This document shows, in pieces, positions 25,329-34,418 of a stretch of 42,408 bases of DNA. The notes beneath the pieces were generated by a model. It made no database searches. It had not been told where the DNA came from and was given only the letters and a program-made list of their open reading frames with translations. Location: positions 1-42,408 of the forward strand of contig JANJWP010000019.1 of assembly GCA_024709505.1 (NCBI GenBank). The letters are read 5' to 3'. Position numbers and translations under genes: made by a program. Origin of the DNA: Candidatus Altimarinota bacterium (GTDB taxonomy: Bacteria > Patescibacteriota > Gracilibacteria > BD1-5 > UBA2023). Positions within the stretch are counted from its first letter, which is position 1; every line of letters begins with the position of its first letter.

Positions 25329-27232
25329 CCAAATCCCTTCGGACGCTTCGCCGGATCTTGGATTTTGGGAGCGTGTTTCATTCGGACGGGCTCGAAATCG
25401 ATTCGCCCGTAGGCCCGCTCCACCCGAACCAGCTTCACTCGAACCGGGGTTCCGAATTCGGGAAACGTCCCTTCATCGGCGCGTTTTCCGAGAAATACGG
25501 CTCCTTCTACCCCGTTCGGTATCCGGACGTAATAGGCGAACTTCGACGCGCCCACGACGATCGAGTCGAATTCCTTGCCGATTTCCTTTTCCATGAAACG
25601 GGCGGTTTCCAGTCCTTCGATTTCGCGTTCGAGCGCTTCCGCCCGGCGTTCCGATTCGGAGTTGCGCTTCGCTCGTACCGGAAGTATTTCAACGTAGTGG
25701 CGCTTGCGTTCGGCACTCAGTTTTCCTCGAAGCGTTTCCTTGATGATCCGGTGGATTTGGAGGTCGGGATATCGGCGTATGGGCGAAGTGAAGTGCGAGT
25801 AATATTGGAGCGCCAGTCCGAAATGTCAGAGGGGATTTTCGCTGTAACGGGCTTTCGAAAGCCGGGAAAGAAGGCTTTTTTCAATTGGCGGGATGCCCGG
25901 CTTCGCCTTCATTCGCAAATAGGCTTCGCGAAGTTCTTTGGGCGAGAAATCGCCGTGCGGAAGGTCGATCCCGTATTTTTTAAAGAGGATTCTCAAATCG
26001 GCCCGGTTTTCTTCCGAGGGGGGTTCGTGCACCCGGTATACGAAAGGGATGCCGAGTTTCGAAAAAGAACGCGATATTTCCTCGTTGGCCAAAACCATGA
26101 ACGTTTCGATGAGTCGGTGGGAGGCCTTTCGCTCGCGCAAGGAAATCGCGACCGGTTCGCCGTCCGGTCAGAGTTCGACGTTCGTTTCGGGGATTTCAAA
26201 ATCGATGCGTCCTTCGGCATCCCGTCGCATATCGACGATTCCGGCGAGTTCGAAGGCATCGTCCACGAGCCGGAGGATTTCTCCGTGGGGGAGGGGATGG
26301 CTTCCGTCCCGATCCTTCCATGACTGCACCTCTTCATAGGTGCATTTCCGGGCCGAATTGATCTTCGTTTCCGCTATTCTCACGTTTGTTATCCGGCCCT
26401 GGGCACCGATTCCGATAAAAACCGAAAGGCAGAGCTTTTTTCCTCCCGGATGAAGCGAACAAAGTCCGTTCGAAAGGCGTTCCGGAAGCATCGGAATGAC
26501 GCGGTCGGAAAGATAGGCGCTCGTTCATCTCCGGAGCGCTTCTCGGTCGAGGGCCGAATTTTCCCTGACGTATTCCGCCACGTCGGCGATATGCACGCCG
26601 AGCTCGAATCCGTCAGGGGTTCGTTTTACCGAAATCGCGTCGTCGAGGTCTTTGGAATCCGCTCCGTCGATGGTAATGATGGTTTCCATCGACAAGTCTT
26701 CCCGGTTCGGCGAGGTATCGTCCGATTCCGAAAAGCGTTCAGCTTCCAAAAGCGTCTCGGAGTCGAATTTCAACGGAAGTCCGCTTTTTCGAACGAGGAT
26801 TTCGCGTTCGGTATTGAAATCGTCGGCAGGACCGAGACGCTCGATAATCTTTCCCGAAAGGTCTTTCCCATACCCCTCGACCGAAACGGACACGGCTTCG
26901 CCGTCCAAAGCTCCGTTCGAATCGCGATCCGAGACGTAAACGTTTTGTCGTTCCGGTACCGTAAGAAACACGAAACCGTAGCTTTTTCCGGGATTTTTCC
27001 GAAAGGTTCAAAAAAGCGGTTTTCGCGTTCGCGCGAGAATTTTCGTAACCTTCGCCTCGGCGGTTTTTCCCTCTGCCCCCTCGGTTTCGCTTATGGCTTC
27101 GACAAAATCTCCGTCGAGCGCTCCGGAACGGGAGCGGTATCCGACGAAGAATTTTTCGCCCGTCGGGGTTTCGACGAATCCGAATCTCGGATCGCTTTGC
27201 GAATAGGTGCCTTGAATTTTTCGACGTTTCAT
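25298..27232 (-). CDS. rnr: Ribonuclease R
   Basis: Processive 3'-5' exoribonuclease that degrades structured RNA. The 644-residue protein has cold-shock domains (GFVETPTGEKFFVG; SYGFVFLTVPERQNVYV), the RNB catalytic site IDGADSKDLDDA (about 188-199), LGVHIADVAEYV, DRVIPMLPERLSNGLCSL, the HFTSPIRRYPDL signature and a C-terminal S1 domain with a basic tail. Four in-frame TGAs (27008-27010, 26525-26527, 26168-26170, 25826-25828) are Gly; two are nearly invariant (RR-Gly-TSAYL and NPL-Gly-HFGLAL). It is shorter than the E. coli enzyme because the N-terminal HTH is absent. Start ATG 27232 is nearly leaderless relative to its likely promoter. Confidence 0.95.
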
Positions 27233-27239
27233 GGGACGT

Positions 27240-27268
27240 ATGATAGGGGGCTTGGGCCAAAAAGCGAA
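27240..27268 (-). promoter_or_regulatory. Possible promoter for rnr
   Basis: Minus strand TTCGCT (27268-27263), 17-nt spacer, TATCAT (27245-27240), only eight nt before the ATG, which would give an almost leaderless mRNA. Confidence 0.35.
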
Positions 27269-27281
27269 TCGAGGGCGAAAT

Positions 27282-27310
27282 TTGGAAACGCGCTCGGGCG
27301 TGGATATAGT
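27282..27310 (+). promoter_or_regulatory. Promoter for rsmE with long leader
   Basis: TTGGAA (27282-27287), 17-nt spacer, TATAGT (27305-27310). Transcription would start near 27317 and pass through the whole palindromic region before rsmE at 27533, a leader of about 215 nt. Confidence 0.6.
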
Positions 27311-27331
27311 GTGGGCGAAATCCTTTTCTCT

Positions 27332-27509
27332 CGGACTCCCGCGTCTTCCGGACGGACGATTTTTGAGATTCGTCCATTAAGACGAATCGGGACCTCGGGA
27401 ATCCGTTCGTCTCAGCCCTTCGTGAAATCGACGAAGCGGATTCCCGAGGTCCCGCCTGCGCACTTGGCACGAATCGATGATGAGTCCGTCCGGAAGACGC
27501 GGGAGTCCG
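27332..27509 (+). repeat. Large nested palindrome in the rsmE leader (divergent copy 4)
   Basis: Outer arms 27332-27357 and 27484-27509 are a perfect 26-bp inverted repeat. Inner arms 27388-27405 and 27437-27454 are a perfect 18-bp repeat. Small hairpins GATTCGTC/GACGAATC (27367-27388) and CTTCGT/ACGAAG (27418-27436) add branches. Outer and inner arm lengths match copy 1. The apical segment reads GTGAAATCGACG, weakly like the complement of the shared core (GTTAAAGTCGCTG). With the promoter this is the only content of the 300-nt gap between rnr and rsmE. Confidence 0.75.
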
Positions 27510-27532
27510 GGTTACAAATTTTCCTCACATCC

Positions 27533-28249
27533 ATGCAGCGTTTCCTTTTTCCGCACGTTCCGGGGCCATCGCTTTCGACCGACGATCAAAATCTCGTGCA
27601 CCAGTTGTCGCGGGTTCTTCGGAGCAAGCCGGGGGACCGCGTCGTGCTTTTTTCGGAATTCGGGGGAGGGGAATACGAAATCACCAGCATCGAAAAGCAC
27701 CGAATATCCTTTTTCCGCGTTCGCGAAATCGAGCCTTCCGGTGACCCGAAAACGCGAATCACCCTCTACCAAGCCCTTCCGAATCGTTATGAGAAACTTG
27801 AATACGCCATTCAGAAGGGCGTGGAAGTCGGAATTTCCGAATTCGTATTTTTCCCGTCCGAACGCTCACAAAAATTGGCGGTTACTCCGGCTAAAATCGA
27901 ACGCTTCACCGCGATAGCCCGCGAGGCCGTCGAACAGTGCCACGGTTTTAAAATGCCCGGAATTTCGTTTCTGGACGCTTGGCCATCAATGCCCGAGGGC
28001 ATGCCCTCAATGTTTCTCCATACTGATTCCGAGACGACCGCAAGCCTCCGGCGTTTCGTTTCGCTTTTGCCGAAATGAACCGATCAAATCGGGATTTTCG
28101 TCGGTCCGGAAGGAGGGTTTTCTCCCGTCGAATTGGAACGCGCTTCGCGCATGGGATCGGTTCCCGTCAAGGCCGGGGAACGAATACTGCGAACCGAAAC
28201 CGCTGGCCCGGTGGTGGCGTTCTCCCTCTTGCGCCTACTCGGTGAGTAG
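27533..28249 (+). CDS. rsmE: 16S rRNA m3U1498 methyltransferase RsmE
   Basis: SPOUT-family methyltransferase acting on assembled 30S subunits. The 238-residue protein has the PUA-like N-terminus (HQLSRVLRSKPGDRVVLFS), QALPNRYEKLEYAIQKGVEVG (family: alp.K.kme.iiqkatElGv), the SAM-binding knot IGIFVGPEGGFSPVELE and LRTETAGPVVAFSLLRLL (family: ILRTETAa). One in-frame TGA (28076-28078) before TDQIGIFVGPEGG is read as Gly. The long open frame upstream is antisense to rnr; ATG 27533 starts the domain. Its TAG lies in the terminator stem and overlaps the convergent gene's end by 15 bp. Confidence 0.94.
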
Positions 28250-28259
28250 GCCGGTTTTT
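28233..28259 (+). terminator. Terminator containing the rsmE stop codon
   Basis: GCCTACT, loop CGGTG, AGTAGGC, then CGGTTTTT. The rsmE TAG is in the right arm and the TAG of the convergent gene, on the other strand, is in the left arm. Confidence 0.8.
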
Positions 28260-29644
28260 GAGGCTCCGGTTCGAACGTTCTTCTTGCGCGGTGCCGGAAC
28301 CGACTCCGAAAATTTCGGCAGGGGATTTTCGTTGACGGAATCGCTCTTTTTCGCGTAGATCGCCTCGTCAAACCACTTCGCCTTAAGGGAAATCGACTCG
28401 AACGACTCGGTCTGCACCCGATCGGTCTTTCCTTCGTAGTAGGAAATTTCCGTAATTTTCCCATCGTTTCCGAATTTTGCCCCGACAATGATTCCCACGT
28501 GCTGTCCGACGAAGCCGGTCACGTCTTGTCCGTCCTCGGTTTTCCATTGCAACCGCGAAAATCCCCTTGAGGGGTCGGTGGAAAGGACGTACCAAAAAAA
28601 GACCGGATTCCCCTCCGAAAGCGATCGCAATATCCGATTTTGCTCAAATGCCCCCTTCTCCGCTTGAAGGCCGTATTTTTTAAGTTCCCGCCGAAGGTAG
28701 GGAAGCAGTCCGTCGGCATGAATCCCGTATCCCGTCAGTTTATTCGGATTCGAACTCTGCCGCCCGTTCATTTTCCCTACGAAAGCGCGGTTTGGGTTTC
28801 CCCAAATTCTCACGCCGTTTTCGTGGCGCAAAGGAGTGGGATCGGAAGGAATCATGAATACGAAGGACGATTCCGGGAGCGCTCATGCTCCTTGGGAAAT
28901 CCGGTAATAGTTCACGAAATCCCGCATGGAATTCGCTTCGCAAGAAAGGCTCCATTGTTGTTTTTCGTGGGGAATTTCGGTTTTGAGACGGATGGTGCCA
29001 CGACGCTCCTTCAGTTCTGATCGGGCAACCGCATAAGCTCGAAAATACCGGGTTTCCGGCCCGATTTGCCGTTCATCGATAACGTTCCGCATGCGGGAAA
29101 CTTGGTCCGAAGACCAGGCGTTGACCGCCACTGCTTCGAGCGTTTCGAACGCCTCGCGTTTCCTCTCGGGATTTTCTGCCGGCAGGTCTCCCATCGAGGC
29201 TTTCTCGAGCATTTCCGAAAGCTCCGCTTTCCGCAATGCCGCCATCGCCCCCACGTCGGCCTTCGAATCCCTAAGGGAGAGGAGAACGTGCACGTAAGCT
29301 CAAAAAAGAGCTCCGTCTTCCTTGAATGCCGGGGCCGAAAGGATCTTCCTTTCGAGTTGGATGAGGTATGCCGGATGGATTTCGGCCGTCGGATCGGTTT
29401 TCGCGACGGATTCGAAGTTTTTTGCGAAGCGCTCGCGCGTGGGAACCGGCGCCTGCGAATAGCGGGAAAGGGCATATGCCGAGAGCTTTCGTTTGGCAAG
29501 GGTTTCGGCCGATTTCGAAATCCTTTCGGCCACCCCCGAAACCGCTTCGGTTTTTCCGGAATCTCCGGGATTTTTTTTCGTGATTTCCGCGAAAGACGGC
29601 GAAAAATTCCCCAAAGAAACGGTTGCGGACACTAGGAACGCCAT
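28235..29644 (-). CDS. Secreted C39-like peptidase-domain protein
   Basis: A 469-residue exported protein. The N-terminus is a signal peptide (MAFLVSATVSLGNFSPSFAE); an in-frame TTG at 29680 would add FRPPFHL and give a more basic n-region. A helical region follows (about 30-240), then a papain-like C39_2 domain: KQQWSLSCEANSM with the presumed catalytic Cys, GNPNRAFVGKMNG, GYGIHADGLLPYLRREL, GNPVFFWYV, and GFVGQHVGIIVG with the presumed catalytic His. Two TGAs (29300-29302, 28883-28885) are read as Gly. Such domains cleave peptides, for example bacteriocin leaders or wall peptides; the substrate is unknown. It is divergent from ligA and convergent with rsmE. Confidence 0.8.
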
Positions 29645-29707
29645 TAGGTGGAATGGCGGTCGAAAACAAAAAGACGACAAGGCCCCTGAAAATTACGAAC
29701 GTGCTTG

Positions 29708-29735
29708 AGTATAGCGGCGGACAGGTCTTTGTCGA
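29708..29735 (-). promoter_or_regulatory. Promoter for the C39-like gene
   Basis: Minus strand TCGACA (29735-29730), 16-nt spacer, TATACT (29713-29708), placing the start near 29701 and a leader of about 20 nt to the TTG or 57 nt to the ATG. Confidence 0.5.
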
Positions 29736-29781
29736 GGGTTTCCTTCGGAGAAACCCTCGTTTCAAAAACGGCATTCCAGAA

Positions 29782-29809
29782 GTGACAAAACCCGGTATTC
29801 GGATATTAT
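29782..29809 (+). promoter_or_regulatory. Promoter for ligA
   Basis: GTGACA (29782-29787), 16-nt spacer, TATTAT (29804-29809), 38 nt before the ligA ATG. Confidence 0.5.
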
Positions 29810-29847
29810 CGCCCCCGATTTCCCTATTTCGAAAGCCCTGCGAAAAC

Positions 29848-32103
29848 ATGTCCGAACGCGATTTCGGAGACGTGCTCTCCCGCACGCTCGAAATCCTGGG
29901 AAACTCCGAACGCCTCGCGCGTTCGGACCTTCCGGAAATCCGGGAACTCCTCCGGGAACACAACCGCCTCTATTACGTCGAGTCCGCGCCCGTCATTTCG
30001 GATGCCGAGTACGATCGTCTTTTTAAGCTCCTCTCCTCCCTCGAGGGGAAATTCGGCGATTTCGACCCGTCATCGCCCACCAACCGCATCGACGTGCTCC
30101 TTTCGCGCCAGTTCGAAAAGGGGGAGCATCGCCATCCGATGATTTCGCTCGATAACACCTACGACGAAGCGGACCTTGCCGATTTTGAAAAAAGGATCCG
30201 GAACATTGTAAAAACCGAAGATTCCCTCGAATACGACGTCGAGCTGAAGTTTGACGGACTCTGAATATCCCTTTCCTACGAAAAAGGCCGGCTTATCCGG
30301 GCGTTGACCCGCGGAAACGGCCGGGAAGGCGAAGACGTCACGGTGAACGCGCTTTCGATTTCGAACGTTCCCAAAACCATCGCGTACCAAGGCGGCATTG
30401 AAATCCGGGGCGAGGTCATCATGCCCCACGAAGCCTTCCGACGTACCAACGAAGAACGCCTCCTTTCCGGCGAAAAGCTCTTTGCGAATCCCAGAAACGC
30501 GGCATCGTGAAGCCTTCGGCAATTGGATTACCGGGTGACCGCAAGCCGCGGACTCCAGTTTTTCGCATATTCGGCTCCCGAATTCGAAGCGTCCGGGCCG
30601 GATTTTGGAATCGATACGTACCGGCAGTACGTGGCGAAGCTCCACGAATGGGGGTTTGAAATCACTCCCTACCTCCACCACTGCCGCGACCTTTCGGAAC
30701 TTCTTTCCGAAACCTCGCGCCTGACGTCGGCCCGACCGGCCTTCCCGTTCGACATCGACGGGCTCGTCATCAAGTTGGACCGGCTCGATTTGTGGCGGGA
30801 ATTGGGCACGACCGAACACCATCCACGATACGCCATCGCCTATAAGTTTCCTCAAACCCACGTTCGGACGAGGGTGTTGGACGTCGAGCATTCGGTGGGG
30901 CGTTCCGGAATCGTTACCCCCGTCGCGCATTTGGATCCGGTCAACGTGACCGGAGTCACCGTCCGCCGCGCCACCCTTCATAATTACGACGAACTCGCGG
31001 CGAAAGACGTGCGGATCGGCGACCATGTTTTCATTATCCGTGCCGGGGAGGTCATTCCGGAAGTCGTTTCGGTCATTTCCGAAACCCGTGACGGAAACGA
31101 AAGGATCGTTGAAGTCCCGAAACTTTGTCCGAGTTGCGGGACCCTCCTTCGCAAAGACGAAGGGAAGGTCGCCGTATATTGTCCGAACCGACTCGAATGT
31201 CCGGCGCAGACTTCCGGCTCCCTGAAGACCTTCGTCGGCAAACATGCCGCCAACGTCGAAGGCATCGGAGAAAAGGGGATAGCGCTCTTTTTGGAAAAAG
31301 GATTGCTGACCGATTTCGCCTCGGTATATCGGCTTCCATTCCGTCGCGAGGAGATTCTCGCGCTTGAAGGATTCGAGACGAAAAAGACCGACAATCTCAT
31401 TTTCGAAATCGAAAAAAGCCGAACGATGGACCTTGCGAACCTTTTGGTTGGATTGGGGATACCGGAAGTAGGGAGAAAAACCGCGAAAACCCTTGCCGCA
31501 TACGTCGCCGCACGCATTCCGGACGCGCTCCGGTTTTCAAAAACCCCGTCCGAAGGGGGATTCGAAAAACCGATTCCTTCAAAATCGCAACGTTCGCTGT
31601 TCGATTCTGACGAAGAGGGGTCCTTGGAAGGGGCTGGCACGGAGGGCGGAATTTCTTCGAAGTCCAAACCGGGGGAGACGGAAAATGGTCAGGTTTTTGG
31701 GAAAGACCTGCTTCCCATCTTCTTCGAATTGACCCCCGAAGAGCTCCAAACCATCGAGGATATCGGTCCGAGCACGGCGGAAAGCGTCGTTTCGTACTTT
31801 GAAGAAAACCGCGATTCTTTGGAGGAACTTTTCGCCGAACTTTCGCCGACTGTCCCGGAAATCCCCTCGGGCGGGCCGCTTTTGGGAAAATCTTTTTGCG
31901 TCACGGGCAGTTTTGACGGTACTTCCCGCGATGAAATTCACGCGTTCATCGAAATGAACGGAGGGGAGGTGCGATCTTCGGTTTCCGCGAAACTCGGATT
32001 TCTTGTCGTCGGCGAAGATGCCGGATCAAAGCTCGAAAAAGCCCGATCGCTCGGAGTTCGAACCATCGGGCTTGCGGAATTGCGCTCGCTCGCGGGGGCT
32101 TAG
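29848..32103 (+). CDS. ligA: NAD-dependent DNA ligase LigA
   Basis: Seals nicks in replication and repair using NAD+. The 751-residue protein has domain Ia (LLREHNRLYYV), the adenylation site ELKFDGL with Lys134, TRGNGREGEDVT, GEVIMP, FANPRNAAS-Gly-SLRQLD, an OB fold (FKFPQTHV-like YKFPQTHVRT, VGRSGIVTPVAHL), a four-Cys zinc finger (CPSCGTLLRKDEGKVAVYCP, CPAQ), helix-hairpin-helix repeats and a C-terminal BRCT (GKSFCVTGSFDGTSRDEI). TGAs at 30262-30264 and 30508-30510 are Gly; the second is essentially invariant in the family. An unusual polar insertion of about 60 residues (31540-31710) splits the HhH region. It tail-overlaps the next gene by 4 bp. Confidence 0.95.
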
Positions 32104-33317
32104 GCCGGAATCCGATCGACTAGTCCCGAACTCGCGGAGGGGCTTTTGAGTTTCAGTTCCATTCTCCGGGCTTCTTCCTGTGCGAGAAGGATGGAATTCA
32201 CGGTTTCTTGGGCGCTTGCGGTAAATCCGAACGACTTCGTTTCCGTCGTGCCGTTGGTCGTTATTGGCCGGAGTCCTTCGACCCGATTCCAACCTCTGCT
32301 AGCCTTGTTGGTATCGGGATCGTTGAAGGCGTTCCAGAGCCATTCTCCGTTTTCCGCATCAAATTTGAAGAGCACCGGAGCGCTGAATCTGTCTTTCCAG
32401 AAATTCGTTTTCACGACGTATTTGTCGCCTCCGAGCGGAGTGAGGTTGGCTACCGCGTCGCGCTGGTATTTCGAGAGAAGCCGTTCGCTTTGTTCGCGCG
32501 ATTCCGTCTCGATGCGTTCTCGTTCCCGTTCGACCTCGGAAGAAGCCGGAGGATTCTCCTGTCCGACGCTCCCCGCTGTTTTTTTGGGGGCGGGGATTTC
32601 GGAATACTCTTTTTGGGAAGGACGGGGAGGCTCTTTGACGGTCCGCGCCGATACTGATTCGGGTTTGCTTACCGGCTCCCAAGCGACCTTCGCGAGTGTT
32701 TTGAGGGTATGGTTTCAGAATTTTCCGTCCGCCCCCAACGCTCCTTCGCCCCGAAGTCCGAGAAGGGTTTGAATTTCCCGGACGTTGTCCGAACTCGGTT
32801 TCGAAAGCAGGGCGGGAATCTTGGACTTCGCTTCGCCTTGGGGAAGCCGTGCCACGAGCGCCTCGATTTTTTGGCGATTTTTCGCGATGAATTCGGCGTT
32901 CTTTTTTGCGATGCCATCCGCATCCGCCCCTTCCGCGCCCCCCTTTTCTTTTGGAAGGGCGTTCGTGGAAGGTCATACTTCGATTTTGAGTGCCTGAACG
33001 TTCTCCCCGGTGGCCTTTTCCACTTTGACCACTTCAGCGCGCCGCTCGTCCGCAAGCCGTTCGATATGGGAAAGGTACGTGGCAAGCACGTAGGCGAGCT
33101 CGTCGTTCGCTTGGGTCTTGGATACTTGGCGTTCGCGCATTTCGGCTTCGATCTGCGCGCGGGTGCGCTTCGGTTCAAGCTGCGCAATTTCGGCTTCCGC
33201 GGCGCGTTTCATGACGTCGAGCCGAAGGGCGTTAAGCTTTCCCAAAATCCTCGGGTCTTTTTCGGACGAATACCGTTCGAACAAATCGTTGGCGGTTTGG
33301 AGTTCGAATTTGCTCAC
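32100..33317 (-). CDS. Peptidoglycan-binding-domain protein, function unknown
   Basis: A 405-residue helical, charged protein. A PG_binding_1-like segment lies around residues 180-215: VREIQTLLGL, then GADGKFGNHTLKTL, whose Gly is a TGA (32715-32717) at the family's conserved position. A second TGA (32973-32975) follows KATGENVQALKIEV. The C-terminal part has Glu/Arg coiled coil (SSEVERERERIETESREQ) and a globular end (TNFWKDRFSAPVLFKFDAENG). There is no signal peptide. The GTG start at 33317 makes the N-terminus (SKFELQTAND) align with the start of the neighbouring LysM protein (MRKYEVQTATD). An ATG at 33395 is in frame, but would add 26 residues holding two TGAs within six codons, so I prefer GTG. 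Confidence 0.72.
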
Positions 33318-33414
33318 GCCCGAAAACGAGAACGGACGGAGTCATTCCGATCATGGGAGGGACAAGGGCTTTTCGGAGGGGTTTTCTGCTGACATGCGTT
33401 CGTGATGGGAAAAA

Positions 33415-34302
33415 TTAGGCCTTCTTTCCTTTTTGTCCGTCGGTCGGCGCTTGTGCCGGCGCTTCTTCCGAATTCTTCTTGGCGGGGAGTTCTATTTTTT
33501 GTCCGATGGAAATTTTGTTTGGATCCGCGATCTTGTTGATGAGGGCGAGTTCCTGATAGGTGGTGGAGTATTCCTTGGCGATCTTCGAAAGCGTCTCGCC
33601 CTTCTTTACTTCGTGGTATTTCTTTTCCTCTCCGGCTTTTTCGGTTGTAGGTTTGGCGCTTTCTCCTGCGGCGGCGGGTTTTCCGGTTTCCGGTTTGGCG
33701 GATTTGGACGCCTCCGCTGCCGCAACCGGAGCGTCGCCGAATTTTTCCACGCTCCGAACGGAATGGAGGGGTCCGAGATCCCGTTCTTTTCCTCCGACGC
33801 TCTTAATGAAAAGGTTTCCGTTTTCCACCTTCGAAAACGTTCCGGCAATGCGGACGTCGCCGCGTTTCCCGTCTTGAAAAACGACTTCGACCTTGTCTCC
33901 TGGACGGATTCCGGCGAGAAGCTCCTTTTTTTCCGGCGCGATGCCGATGGCGACTTCAAGTTTTGAGATTTCCTCTTTGGACGCTTGTCGAAGTTCCTCT
34001 TTGGACGCCGCATAAGATTCCCGGAGTTTTGCGATTTCCGAATCGAAGCGGTCGAGAACCCCCTTCATTTCGTCGTGGGAATTTTTTTCCACCCGGTATT
34101 GGATTGCCGCCTCGTGCGAATCGGATGACGCGGGAAGGGCCGGTTCTTTTTTGGCCGCGCGTTCCTTCGAAACCCAATCGGACAATCCCTTAAGATCGAG
34201 GGCATTGGCCTCGGAGAGTTCCTTGAGGGAGAGTTTCGCGTCCTGATTCATTGCCTCGAGTTTGTCGGTCGCAGTTTGGACTTCGTATTTTCTCATTTCC
34301 AT
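33415..34302 (-). CDS. LysM-domain protein
   Basis: A 295-residue protein. Residues about 1-125 are helical and charged; about 128-185 look beta-rich (GIRPGDKVEVVFQDGKRGDV, NLFIKSVGGKERDLGPLHSV); a Lys/Pro/Ala linker follows; residues about 232-276 form a LysM domain (YHEVKKGETLSKIAKEYSTT, then LALINKIADPNKISIGQKIELP) that binds peptidoglycan or related glycans. There is no signal peptide, so export would need another route. Its N-terminal EVQTATDK resembles that of the next gene, suggesting paralogous or co-sorted proteins. A promoter (TTGCGG, 17 nt, TAGGAT) lies upstream. No TGA is used. Confidence 0.82.
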   Translation of the reverse strand: MEMRKYEVQTATDKLEAMNQDAKLSLKELSEANALDLKGLSDWVSKERAAKKEPALPASSDSHEAAIQYRVEKNSHDEMKGVLDRFDSEIAKLRESYAASKEELRQASKEEISKLEVAIGIAPEKKELLAGIRPGDKVEVVFQDGKRGDVRIAGTFSKVENGNLFIKSVGGKERDLGPLHSVRSVEKFGDAPVAAAEASKSAKPETGKPAAAGESAKPTTEKAGEEKKYHEVKKGETLSKIAKEYSTTYQELALINKIADPNKISIGQKIELPAKKNSEEAPAQAPTDGQKGKKA

Positions 34303-34341
34303 AATCGGTTGGAAGAAAGGGGGGATAAGGCCGTTTCAAAA

Positions 34342-34370
34342 ATCCTACCACGTTCTTTTCCTTCCCGCAA
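34342..34370 (-). promoter_or_regulatory. Promoter for the LysM gene pair
   Basis: Minus strand TTGCGG (34370-34365), 17-nt spacer ending TGG, TAGGAT (34347-34342). The -35 directly abuts the mraY terminator. Confidence 0.5.
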
Positions 34371-34397
34371 AAAAACCGCCTGACTGGCGGTTTTTTT
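34369..34397. terminator. Terminator after mraY
   Basis: AAAAAAACCGCC, loop TGACT, GGCGGTTTTTTT; a symmetric intrinsic terminator between mraY and the LysM gene. Confidence 0.9.
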
Positions 34398-34418
34398 GCG
34401 AATCGACGTTCGCGGCGG

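Noticed and set aside
26450-27532. Plus-strand upstream extension of rsmE
   Set aside because: It is antisense to rnr, and RsmE homology begins at ATG 27533 downstream of a promoter at 27282-27310.
33318-33395. ATG start 26 codons upstream of the PG-binding gene's GTG
   Set aside because: It is only 19 nt after the previous stop, which favours it, but it would hold two TGAs within six codons, and the GTG start aligns with the neighbour's N-terminus. Kept as an alternative.
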